Source: Moringa oleifera (Eukaryota > Streptophyta > Magnoliopsida > Brassicales > Moringaceae). From it: DNA of 64,000 nucleotides. This document shows positions 25,701-38,167 of this stretch, in pieces. Position 1 is the first letter of the stretch; every line of letters starts with the position of its first letter. The stretch lies in the NCBI GenBank assembly GCA_021397835.1, contig JAJFZO010000191.1, positions 1,989,001-2,053,000 of the forward strand, in the 5' to 3' direction. Made by a program: the position numbers and the translations under genes. The notes under the pieces were generated by a model, which did not search any database, was not told the DNA's origin, and was given only the letters and a program-made list of their open reading frames with translations.

Positions 25701-28448
25701 CTTGAAGTTTATATATTTTTTCTCTTCTCAATAAAATTAATGAATTTCTTTTAAAAAAATTAAAATTACATGACATTTGATTAGACTACTATTAATAAAT
25801 AGTAATAAGCAGTTCTCCTCTTCAAGAATGAAGTTAATCTTTCTTATCATTGTCTTGCTTTTACCAAAAGCACAGACATCACTTTATAGTTTGGCATTCT
25901 AACATTTTTCTTTTTCCCTTGACTCAAGGCTGCCCATGACTATTAACTCTCACACTTCAAATGATTTTTATCATTAATCAACAACATACTCTTTTGACAA
26001 AAACCCATTCAGATTAACCAGAAAAACCTCTCTTTCTCAACAATCAAAGCCATAAGATTTCAAAAAGAAAAATGTCGACCTTCAAACTTGTAAATCATGG
26101 TCGTAACTTATGATTGAACTGGCCCTACGTAGATCAGACGGTAATTGACAAAAGGGGAGATCAAATCATAGTTGCTTTTCAATAATTCAAAGTAAAGGGT
26201 AAGATTGGATAATTTTGTTACTTTATGAGTTTGATTTCATTTTTTGTTGGAGGGGGGATGTGCATAAGGTGTGACTTTTGATGCAAATGTGAAAGGTTAA
26301 TTGGGAGGTATGACCAAAATTGTCGTCCATGGCACGCTTAAGGACACTGTCCACTACTCAGATTTTTGACAGAATCCAAATGATTGGAGACTGACCTCCA
26401 AAAACACCAAATGCTTTTTGTCTCTTCAATCTCTCTCTGTTGGTTTGTGAATCTTTGTGAGAAATGGGAAAAGCATCAAAGGGTCTTTTCAAATAATGAA
26501 AGATGATTCCTTGGCGTGCAAGCCTGTGTTGGACTTGGGCTGCTTATTAGTTCCTTTGTCTCAATTTCAATTTTTATGGGTCCTTCCCCTTGCTTAAAAG
26601 CTCTCATGCCTTTATCTATATGTTATGCCTATGATTCATCATCAGACCAGTAGAATTTAAATATTTTATTCACTTCACCTGAATTATATTAAGCTTTTTA
26701 ATTTCACACAATAGAGAATTATATGATCTTAATAGTTTGAAAGAGAGATTTGCTTGCTTTTAGTGTACAACTCCGGCTGTTTTCCTTACTTCAACAAAAA
26801 TGGTGATCAAAGGCTCCAGCCTGAACACACACTGGTGCAGTAACCAATGAGAGATAAACAGTTGACGGTGATGGCGTTTTTCTTTCATGTCTATAGAGTT
26901 GACCTGGTAAAGGTAATAGTTATCTCTCTCTTTAGGTGAACCGAAAAGAAGTGGTCACTAGTGACTCACTTTTTAAATAAAAATTGAGAAAGAAGCCATA
27001 GGAAAGGCCTTTACTATTGTTGCAGAGGAGGGGGATAAGGCTGGTGAAACCCTTATGATGACCTTTCCACATGCCATGCCCCACTCATCTATCTAGCTAG
27101 AGCCACAGTAGAAAGAATCATTAATTTGCTTTAATTGGTATTTATTTATATAGCATAACCTACGTTTTGGTTAACTAAGGTGTAAAAGTTGAAGTTCCAA
27201 GTGACCCCCATGAGAAACATCAATAGGACATCTTGGCCGAGCAATATATTACTCGAAAATGCCTAGTGACAGATGTGTGATGTGAAATAAATACACACAA
27301 AGCAAGGGAAATGATCTCAAAAAGAATTACTGAAATCTGTTTTGGGAAAGCTGAAATGATACCCAGAACAACAGGTTTATAGATCTGTTTTGAAATTCTA
27401 CAGTCATTTAAAAGGAAAGCAGAAAAATGTGCTTCTGTGACTCTACAGTGACATCGATGAAGGTGATTTGCGATCAAGTTTGCAGTCTGGATCCGACACT
27501 GGGAACCACCAAGAAGAAAAAGGCTAAATCAACTTAAGACGACAAGCGGGCTTATTCACATTCAGCGAAGTTAGTATCATAAGAACCTAGGCCCATAGGC
27601 CACATTTGGGTACAGGGATTACGCCTAGCCAGATTCTGAAGACGACTACACTATGACTCCCAGTGATGGGAGAGTCGCAAAATTGTAGGTCCAAGTCGTT
27701 AATGATATGCTCATCCATATTGTACTTTTGAAAGAAAAAGAAAAGGAATTTAAGGGATAGGTACTGGGCTATAGAAATTGTAGATATTTTACACAGTAAC
27801 ATCGTCCCCATCTAACTTGGAAAGGATTTATTACAGGAAGGTTTTGAGACTTCAAAAGCCAGTGAGACTTGTATTCATAACCCTCGTATAACAAAAAAAT
27901 GAATGACTAAACAGCCAATGTAATATGCAAAAGATCCTCACTGTGTTGGACTCGGATTCCTAATTTTTCCAATGGTAGCTGCTGTAACTGGTGGAAAACC
28001 AAGATTCTGACTTCCATTGAAGCACAATTCTAAACACTATCTGGGGCAGACCAAAACTAATTAAGCAGGGAATTTGCTCAGTCTGCAATACAACCAAAAC
28101 TTCTTTTCTATAAGAACAAACATGGATGAAAATGGGACTTCTGTTCCAACTTGTATATAAAATAGAAACAAATAAGTATTTTTTCAAGAAAGTAAAAGAT
28201 ACATGTAAATCACATGAGCACCTTCCTACAGAAATCCAGCTCATAATTAGATATACCCTAAGAATTTAATACTCCATGACACCCAAAAGGCTCTCAAGGC
28301 CAAGCCAAAAAACATATGAGGTTTCAAATGGCTCCATGTCCAAACCCATGGCCATACCAAGCTTGCCTCATTTGCTTCTCATGCTTGAGGTCTTTTTCTA
28401 CCTAGTTCTAACAAAATCAGTCATGGAAAATACACAAGAATGCACCTA
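22751..28448. other. Spacer between BRL2 and the TM9 gene
   Basis: The BRL2 promoter region is followed by AT-rich spacer, extreme at 23870-24560 and 25150-25800. The interval 23040-23700 is richer in GC and holds a 61-codon minus-strand frame (23305-23120) without family resemblance. 25430-25680 is one copy of a dispersed AT-rich repeat. Roughly 27900-28448 should contain the 3' untranslated region of the TM9 gene. No gene can be supported inside. Confidence 0.45.
25430..25680. repeat. Copy 1 of a dispersed AT-rich repeat
   Basis: This segment and 32800-33060 share, in the same order and orientation, a TATAAAATTTATTTAA-like block, a TTATTTTT(G/A)GA(G)ATATTT block, an AATA(A)TACTTTTAATTTTTT-like block and a late AATT(A)ATTCAATTAAT block. 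Looser matches occur near 24230-24420 and 49590-49740. The family is not identified and is too AT-rich to define ends by eye. Confidence 0.55.
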
Positions 28449-31400
28449 TTACTCACACTTGATTGACCTGTATATATGACGAACAAAGACCAATGACGCA
28501 CGGAAACCCACAGTCCCAAGCATGAGGAAGAAACCATAGCAGATGCAGGCCATGTATCCAAAGAAGAACGAGGTTTGCATGAAACCAGACATATCAGATC
28601 GTGCATAGTAATAATATAAGCAGTAAGCATAGATGAACAGCCCGGTTGATCCACCACAAAGGAAAGACCTGCATCAAATCAACAACTTTAGATTACTCCA
28701 AAAATTACAGCACATGCAGGATTCCACCGAAGTCTCTTCCAAGTTTATTGATTAAACACCTCTGCAATATGCAGTTGGGTGCTAAATATCATATCAGGAA
28801 GCCATGATAGCTGATTGCAACAGTACTATGTCTTAAGTTGCAGAACAATAAACAAAAGAACTGGAAAAGGCCAGAAAATACTCCCACGAGCTAGACACCG
28901 AAGCTAGTTGGAAGGAATGAACACATCAGAAATGTACTGGAATCTCTTCATGGCTGTCAGAAGTTCAACATCACCTAAGTACACTGATCTAATCACAAGA
29001 TCCAGTTGCTTGAAACCATGCATTGCACCTTAATTTAAACCAAGCAGCAGCACAAGCCAGTTGGACAAAGTGGCATGGATAAAAATAACTCTGCCTTCAC
29101 AACCAAAGTTCAGGATTGACACCATTTAAATTATATATCCAAAATCATTATTAGTAACCCATTAACTTTTTGGTTTTCTTGTTTCTACAACTCTCATAGG
29201 CTTTAAGGATTGGTCAGCTAACATTAATTTGTCCTAAGTAGACATCTTGAAGCAACAGACCTAAGACACTTATGGCATAATTTTTCTCCAGCATCTCAAC
29301 TAGAACAAATAGGAAACTAAGTGAGAGAGGGGGCAAAAAAAAGACCTTAAATGTAGATTTTATTTTATTTTATCAGCTTAAATATAGACATTATTAAGTT
29401 ATGAACCACAAAATCCAAAAAGAGAATGAATGAGATAAAATTGCAAAACAACCACAATTTAATGCCTTCCGAAGTATTAAGCAAAAGACAGCAAGAAACA
29501 AACATAACGAGAAAAATCATGTACCTCCACCACCATTCATGATCTTCGGCAGCTAGTTGAAAGTATGTCAAAGCCACAGTAATAAAAGCAGTGACAATCA
29601 GAAGAATATTGAAGACGATAAACAGGATGCTGTATATAGTGTAAATCCTGTGACCCCATACACTTGCAAAGATGTAGTAAAGCTCAATGTAGATAGCACT
29701 AAAAGGAAGAAAGCCTGCCATTGCCATCTGAGGAATAGCACTTCTGTACCAAGGTAGAGGTGGAATTTCTCGGGGATACTTCGTGGTACGGCAAGGGGCT
29801 TGGAACTCAGCTTTACTATTTTTGCCAGCAATGCCACCCAACACAAGCAATGGTGATGTCACTAACACCCATATGAGGACTATCACCACAATAGTGCCAA
29901 AAGGAAGTGCTGCAGTTGCACTGTAGGCAATAGCAACAGTGTTGAGGAAGCAGAATGTGAGGAACAGAGGCCCACAGAAAAGGCATCCAGTCAGCAACAG
30001 ATTCCTAACCTGTTGAAAGTAAAGAAAAACAAACTAGTTAACAGGGTGTTCACATTAGACACAAACAGTTGTAAGGCTCAACCAATTGCACAAAATATAT
30101 TACACACCCAGTTCTTTCCTTCAAGCTGACCATAGAAAGAGGCTGCTGTATATCCAGCTATCCCAGATGTGAGTGCGTATATGACCACCAGGGCAGTAAA
30201 TAGAGCTCCCCGATTGTATGGATAGAATACGCCAACAAGTGCAAGCATAAAAATAAACACAGTGCTGGACAAACATGCCCCAAATAGGGTGGACATCAAT
30301 TATTGAAAAAAGATTGCATTGCAGAAAACTGAGCATCATGAATAGAAACAAAACAAAGTCAATAAGAAACTTACAGAGTGAACAATTGGGTACCAGAACC
30401 AAGACATGCAGCAAATAAAGATTTGTACTTAGGAAATCGAAACACATCACCATGAATGTACTTCCATCCAGTCTCCTCTTGATCATCTGCAGCTTCCTCA
30501 TCTTGGGCATACCTTTTAAGAAATTGAAATTAATATAACGAATAATAAATTAAAAGGAAAAGAAAAATCCATAACACAGTATCACAACTTAACTTACTTC
30601 ATGAAATCATTCTTCAGGACCCGCATCAAAATTGTTGCAAGAAAGCCAGTCAAAAGGAGAACAGTGACACAGGAGTTTATAATAGAGAACCAATGAATTT
30701 CCAAGTGATGGGGCAGCGAAGAAGACATTGAGTACTTTTCCATCCTCTTCTCAAAAGGAGTATCAGTTTCCTTCCATTTCACAGTGTACATGAACTCAGC
30801 ATCAACTTCCTTGTCCTCCGTTAGATCCACAAGGGAATGAGGATCCATCCTGGCACTAATTTCAATCACGCGATCCTTATTGTAAAGAATATCAAATTGG
30901 ATATGCTTGTAAAGGAAATATCTGTACTCATTCGCATCAGTTTTGCCTTCCTTATCAACCTTTCCAATGAAACCCCAGATAGGCAGATCATCATAGTACA
31001 TTTGGAAGTAATAATCCTTTTCAACTGCTTTTCTGAACTGAGCAACATCTTCTTTGGTGAGCTTCTTTCTACAAACAACCGCAGAGTCTTTCTCGTCTCT
31101 GAAGTTGAGTTTATAAGGAGCACTGACAAGTCGATCCCCATTCAAAACCTCACCAAGAGCTTCCTTCTTTTCTTTCACATGATCTGCCAATCAAATCCAC
31201 TCCTCCATTAAGAGAGAAAAACATAAAAGAAAAAATAATCTTAATGAGTCATATTTCTTCCTATTTAGATTGAAGGACAAATTAAATGCATGCACCCGAA
31301 TCGCTTCCTATTAATCTTATGAATGCTCCCAGCAAATTCATATTATCAAATAAGGCAAGTGGCCTCAACCATGTTCATGTAGTTGCCAAACTGGAGGAAA

Positions 31401-32235
31401 TGAAAAAATTACAGAGGCAAAACAAGAAAAACATTTGAAAACAATCTTTCCCTCCTTTTCATTATGTTATTCCAAATTTCTACCAATGATAAAGCAATTG
31501 TGAGTAATTTAACAAGCTATGTATGGTCCAGCTGAGTGACATTTTTTAAGTTCCCAATCCAACCAACCTTCGCAAAGAAATCAGCATATTTATACACATA
31601 CTTACATATATCAATGTGTTACCTATATGCCATTATGTATATGAAGGAGTTTGAGATAAAAACCTGGAACACAGAAGGGCAGATCGAAATACCGATATGT
31701 TTCACTGGAAGCAATAACAAGTAGAAGCAAAATTAGCAACTGGAAGCATGGCAATTGCATTACAACCCCGCTCCCAATGACAATAAAACAAGAAAAAAGC
31801 TAGCATGCAATATCAACCATGTAAATCTCGGATATCACCAATCAGTTCAAGAAAAAAAATTACAAGAAATTACCCAAAATTCGGTTCCTCGCATCTACCA
31901 TTATACCTTTGGAAAGAGAAATACTATTTTCAAACGAAAGTCATCCCAACAGACCCTTAAATATGGCCTTGGAGAGATCCGAAGGAGTAAGAATCTCAGA
32001 TCCAAAATTCAGATCTACTCAAGCATAAAAATCCAACAAAAAAGAGAGCAGAATAAGACCAACAGGGTTACCTGGGGTTGTGAAATGGGCCGACCTTATT
32101 GGCGTAGAGCGGCACAGGATCACCGTCCTTGTACCGGTGATCGGAGGAGTCCGATCTCACATTAATCACAGAGCAGGTGCTCAAAACTCCAAGAAGGAGC
32201 ACAAAAGTCGCAGATTTGCTCATGCTTTTTGTCAT
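28449..32235 (-). CDS. Transmembrane nine superfamily (TM9/TMN, EMP70) protein
   Basis: Seven exons on the minus strand, 32235-32072, 31704-31664 (41 bp), 31183-30598, 30512-30375, 30264-30108, 30009-29525 and 28668-28449, join without a frame break to 596 codons (TM9SF3-size members have ~590). The start ATG gives a signal peptide (MTKSMSKSATFVLLLGVLST); a second ATG four codons later is also usable. A lumenal domain (DGDPVPLYANKVGPFHNPSE, residues 35-225) precedes the first membrane span (~231-255). A cytosolic loop (YAQDEEAADDQEETGWKYIH) and eight further spans follow. The C-terminus RSIKCE fits the KXD/E motif that retains plant TMN proteins in the Golgi through COPI. TM9 proteins act in sorting of membrane proteins with glycine-rich spans, adhesion and nutrient response. 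Which TMN number applies is not decided. Confidence 0.93.
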
Positions 32236-34405
32236 TTCCCTTTCTCGGAAATGAGAAACAGAGAGAAGTTCGTTCTGCAGTTGATAAAATGAATGAGAGA
32301 AAACACTAAGATTTATACCAACGAATTTCTTTATATTTTTTGTTTTTTTCGTCAGAATAAATTTTCATTGTTTGGCTTTCCTTTTTACTATTTTTGGTTT
32401 CGTCCTTTTTGCGATCACCTGACAGGCTGCAGGAGCCTCCTTCTCCTAGTAAAACATGGCTACATTTATCGTCATCGTTTGTGTGATTCATCTATTTTAT
32501 TATTTTATTTGGATAGGTCAAAATCAAAATATATTCGATTTTGTTTTACAAATTCAAAATCATTTAGATTAATTATAAATTTATATTTTTATTTGATTTA
32601 AATTTTATTACTGGAATTTTTAAAAAATATTTAAATTAAGATAATGTAAAAAATAAAATTTTATTTGACATTCCTTAATTTGATCAGCTTAAACTATGTT
32701 ATTGATAATTTAAAAAAAAAATTATTTAAATTTATGATAAAAATATTTAAATTATCATCGTAAAAAGTTTTAAAATTTTTTATATTAAAAATATACTTTT
32801 TAATTTATATAGTTAAAAATTTGAACATTCATTAAAAAAAATAATCTGTAAATAAAAAATTATTCAAATTAGATAAATAAAAATGAAGATAAAATATAAA
32901 ATTTATTTAATTTATTTTTAGAATATTTCAATAATAATACTTTTAATTTTTTATAATAGTTAGAAACTATATCTAACTAACTTAAATTAAATTAAAAATT
33001 AAATATATAATTGATTCAATTAATATATTAAAAATTTAAATTAAAAATGTATTTAATTCATAATTTTTATTTTTTAAAAATGTGCTGCTCAATAAAAATA
33101 AAGTAACGTAATTTCATTAGAAAAATATATATATAGAAAAACCTTAAGAATTTTAAATTACATCCCAGACCCAAGAAAATAATGGGACCCACTTTTAAAT
33201 TTTTTTTAAAGATACCTATTTACATATTACATTCTAAATAGTAAATTGGTCCAGAGAAGGTACAAAATGAAGTTAACCAATTTTCAAGAAAAAAATAATA
33301 CCAAAATTAAATAAATGACCAAACTTTGTGTTCATATGCTTAACAATTTAAATTTTTGCTTTTTTATAAAATTGGTAAATTGATATTTTTAATTTAAAAT
33401 TATTATCATTTAAATACATGTGAAAATTTTATTACTACTCAAATTTTTTAAATAAATAAATTTTTTTAATATATATTATTAAATGAGAGATTGTTTCTTT
33501 AATTTATCAGATTTGTTTTCTATTTTATTATTTTAAGTTTTTACTTTTGTTTAGTGTCCGATCAACATATGATGGATTAAGTTTTTTTAAATGATTTATT
33601 TTTTTATTAAAAGCTTGTAGAAATACATTTTTCACTGCATATTTTTTTGTTTTTAATAAATTTTTAAGTAAATAGTAATTTTATAAATATTAATTATTTT
33701 CATATTTTTAATAATATTTTTTGTTATAGATAATTATTTTATAAATTTTTTTAATAATTAAAAAATCCATCTTTCATAAATTGAAAAGTTATATTTTTTT
33801 ATCACACAAACATTTTTTTTAAATAAGATCAATTTTTTAGATTTTTCTATTTAAAAGTTTGCTTTAAAGTTCAGTTCATTCCTCTTAATTTAAACCACGT
33901 GTAAATTTTATGGCATTTATTTAAAAATTAATTTTGGTTAAAAAAGTTTCAATACTTAAAATATATATTTCAAACAATTACTAAATTAATTCATATTTCT
34001 AAATTTAGACAACTTCAAAATCATAATCATTTAATGTATATTTGTATGCTCATATTAGTATCACAAAAAAACTATTAAAAAAACATAAAATCAACAAATA
34101 AAATTATATCATAACAGATAATGCACTAATACATACTGTATACAGAAAAATAAAATATATTGACACATTTCTTGTTGACGCCTAATTTTATTTTAATAAA
34201 CATAAATATCATATTATTTTAAATCATATCAATTATAAATATTATATTTCAATATTTTAAATATTTTGAATATACTTTTTACAATTATTTTTTATTATTT
34301 TAAGTTATATGTATAAAATTAAAAAATTATGTATGTATCTTAGCGGTAGTTAATAAAAAGAGTATGTTTCTTTTTAAATTTTTAAAAATATTAATATTTA
34401 ATATT
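32236..34405. other. Divergent spacer upstream of the TM9 gene
   Basis: The first few hundred bases are the TM9 promoter and leader on the minus strand. From about 32480 the DNA is extremely AT-rich. It contains the second copy of the dispersed AT-rich repeat (32800-33060). No gene, RNA or intact transposon was recognised. Confidence 0.5.
32800..33060. repeat. Copy 2 of a dispersed AT-rich repeat
   Basis: Matches 25430-25680 in block order and orientation, with substitutions and indels throughout. It ends with a TTGATTCAATTAATATATT-type block that corresponds to AATTCAATTAATGTATCC in the other copy. Confidence 0.55.
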
Positions 34406-35324
34406 AAATAAATATCATTTAAAACCTTAAACTTTACACAATCTCTCCAAACAGACACTAAGTTATGTATCCAAACTAACCTTGACTTTTTAATTTTATC
34501 CAAATTGAACCTTAATTACAAACGCCGTTTAAATTAATTTTTCCGTGAGGGCATTATCGTCCGTTAAATCTTTCATTCCCTTCCCTTCAGAGAAAACCCA
34601 GAAAAAACGCAGAGAAAATGCAATGACTTCTTGCTCGAAGAAAAAGAAGAGAAAGATAAGAGGAAAAAAAAAAGTTGTAAATTAATCGGGATTTCTTGTT
34701 GAAGAATCGAGTATTGGTGATATATGTACTAATTGAAGCTGAATTTGTCAATGGAGAGTAAAAGTTCAACCGAAGGCTCATCCTATCAAACTTTCAAATT
34801 TGTCATTGCGGTATTAGGGCAAAATTACATACCTTATGAACAACAAGAAACCCAAGAAGACGATTTTGGGATTGTAAGAAAAACATTATGCAATCAAACA
34901 TTCAAATTTCTTGATACCGAGTGACGAATTGAGAGAGAAAAACGAATTTGAGTTTTTGGAGAGAAGACCAAAACGGGGAGAAAACCAAAACGGAGAAAAC
35001 ACTGTCGTTTACCTCTATATATTCTACTGATATAATGTTATTTTTACTCTTCAATAAATCCATTTAAGTTTCTGAGAAGAAGGCCATAATGGGGAGAAGA
35101 CCAAAATTGAGAAAACGTTATCGTTTTCTCTTTATATATTATACTGATGTAATGTCCTTTTTACCCTTCAATAAATTTATTTTTTACAAACGTTGTTTAA
35201 CTGTTTTAGACGGAATGTTCAATTTGAACAAAATTAAAAAGTCAATGTTAGTTTGGATACATTTTGAAACTTAATGTCTATTTGAAGAGAGTGTAAAGAT
35301 CATAATTTTAAATGATATTTACCC
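34406..35324. mobile_element. Non-autonomous DNA transposon with ~110-bp terminal inverted repeats (MULE- or foldback-like)
   Basis: The left end (34406 to ~34513) and right end (~35214 to 35324) are inverted copies. Both read from the outside in as TAAATATCATTTAAAA, CTTTACAC, a (C/G)TCT(C)TTCAAA-like block, TATCCAAACTAAC(C/A)TTGAC and TTTTTAATTTT. A 9-bp direct repeat, TTTAATATT, flanks the element at 34397-34405 and 35325-35333, which is the usual target-duplication length of Mutator-like elements. The interior holds an imperfect tandem duplication of ~115 bp (about 34960-35190; both copies contain ACCAAAA and CTTCAATAAAT) and no transposase. The short frames inside are probably not genes. 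The flank is AT-rich, so the duplication could partly be chance; the inverted ends are convincing. Confidence 0.75.
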
Positions 35325-38167
35325 TTTAATATTTTATAAATTAAAATTAAAATATAAAAATATAGTAGTTTTTAATTTATTTTATTTTAAAATTTAAAAT
35401 ATATTTTATTATTATTATATATAACAAAAAATTTTAGTATGTTTCATTAAAATAAAAAATAAATTTAATTATGATTTATAAAATATATGAGAATAGACTT
35501 ATAAGGCATTTTAACTCTCGTTTCTTATCAATTGCAATATATGATTATAAAGTTGAAGCATGCTTTTTTTAAAACATCAATTTAAATTTTTTATTTAAGA
35601 TATATTTATTTTAAAATATTCAAATTATTAAACTTATCAAGTTTATTTATTATATTTATTTAATCATTTGTTTCATTAGAATTAATAATTATTCAATTAA
35701 TATTTCATCAAATATGTGGATGTAATCTTTAATTATTTTTATAATTTTATGTCATAAGTTTCACAATTAATTAATCAATAATTTAATTAAAATTTTAATT
35801 TATATTGTAAATTTATAATTTTAAATAATTTTTCAAATAATTAATATATTTAATATGATATAATAGTCCCATATATTCTATGGATTCATAATTAATTATA
35901 TTTGAAAAGATGAAAATTATAGCTAACAGAAAAAATTTCAACTTAAAAAAAAAAATAAAAGCATGAAACTTAATATTTTGAATGTTTTTTCAAGCCACCT
36001 AAGGGAAGTGTAAGAAAAATTTACTCTTCATGTAAATAATTGTAACATTATACTTCTTTTACACATTAACATAGACCGACCCCTTTTTTCAGAATAGATT
36101 AGTAGAGATCATGACTATTGGCTAATTGACATCTCTTTTATTAAAATTGTATAGTCATAATCAGTGATGATAGATAAGGAATTTAATGTCATAAGCAGCC
36201 ATTGCTCTCGAACTTGCATCTGGAGCACAAGGAGCAGATGTTCCATACGTCCACCATTTTGCAGACAAATTCCACTGATCTCTCCTTGAATGATGCCAAT
36301 CTTAACAATTTCAAGATCTTTTTTCTCAGCATTGGCAGCCCATGATTATTCTCTCCTTAATACTCAAAATTCAATGAAAATAAACATTAAATTAAATTAC
36401 GCAATTAGCAGCAAAAAGAGGCATGCGAAACACCACCTAGCCACTTTGTTTTTCTTTGTCTTAATTTCCATGTTTTGGTCCTTCTAAGCCAAGCTACAAG
36501 CAAGTTGCATCATGGGCAGACTAGTGGTAATCTAGTCACTGGCTTTTGATTGATGCCAGCTAGTAGTAATTGTGTAAAAAAAAAAAAAGAGTAAAGTATA
36601 AATTATGAAATCAATTTTAAATTATGAAAATAATTATTAACTATAGTCACAATTGGAAAATTATGTATAAAAATCATGGAGTTCAGAAGATCACCCTTTC
36701 AGTTCATTGCTTGTGGCCAGAATAAAACCTTTTCAAGGAGACACCAAATTGATATTTAAATATTTTAAAAATAAAATTTTAATTCAAATAAAATAACATT
36801 TTGTTTGTTTCGAGATCATTAATTTTGATATTATAAACACTACAATAAGTATTGCGTTATTTAAAATATTATGTGTTTTTTACATTTAATCAAATTAAAT
36901 ATTTGATGAACAATTAAATATATAAATAATATTATCATAAAAAATTATTATTAAAAATATATCATTAAGAATTTTAAAATAAGATTAATATTAAATATAT
37001 AATTTAATTTATTTAAAACTATTTTATCAATTAAACATTTAATTGATATTATATGATATTAAATTTTTGTATAAAAATATTTTCAAAAATAATTAATTAA
37101 ATAAAAATTAATGTTATGAATAATTTAAATTTTGAAAAATATAATGAAATTAAAATTTATTTTAATTAAAAATATGACTAAAATAAATGTAATAATAAAT
37201 TAATACTCATAATATAATTAAAATTTTATAATATTAATTAAAAATAAATTACTTCAATAATAATAAAATAATTTTAAAACTATTATTTGAAATTCATCAG
37301 TGTCATCTCTCCATCTTTACTAGCCACTAAAATATTATTCAAATAAATGAGATGATTCACTTATTTCTCAGAGACACTAAAAACTAGGTTGATCACAAAT
37401 TAGTTTGAAATTAAGTGAATAAAATTCAGACACGTAAAGTATTAATTTAAATTTTTTACAGCATTAATTAATTAAAAATATTTATTATCTCAAATAAAAT
37501 AATTAAAAAATTAAATTAGATTATTTATTTATTCTCATAAATAATTAAATAAATAGTATAAATATTATTTAATAGCAATTTTTATAAAATATTGTTGAAA
37601 ATATTGATTAAAATAATTCGGTGTAACATATTGAAGGTTAAAGAGATTAACGTTGTAATATTTTAAAATAATACTTTTTCTATACCAATAACATGTTTAT
37701 TTATCGATATTTGAAATGGATAAAAATGAATAAAAAGCAAATAAATAGACTAAAATAAAAAGTTAAATTTAAAATAAGTTATTTATTTAATTTTTAAAAA
37801 TTAAAAATAAAATCTCATTCATATATGATTACTTTCACATAAAATTGAAATTAATTATCTTAAATTTGCCTGTATGTTATTTAAATAAATTACATATTTT
37901 TAATAAAAATATACATTGTATTATTTAAATAAATAACTATTATTTAAAGTTATATATTATAAATATATAAAAATTAAAAATTACATTAATAAAATCTCAT
38001 TCATATATGATTACTTTCAAATAAGAAAACTTTGGATTCGTTTTCATTCCCCGCTCCTATCACCGCTTAAACTTTGGTCCCCGCTTACGCTTTGTGGATG
38101 CACTGATTACGGTGTAGTTTTCTGTGAATGCTCTTTCTCTTTGTTTCAGTTTCATGTGATCGATTGA
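35325..38167. other. Spacer and upstream region of the left SOS1 copy
   Basis: AT-rich spacer. Segments at ~35990-36260 and ~36680-36720 match segments at ~46955-47200 and ~49870-49910 upstream of the right SOS1 copy. Shared blocks include AACATTATACTTCTTTT, GTCATAAGCAGCCATTGCT and GATCACCCTTTCAGTTCAT. The duplication therefore included upstream DNA and starts near 36.0 kb. 36730-38000 is AT-rich with no gene. Confidence 0.6.
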
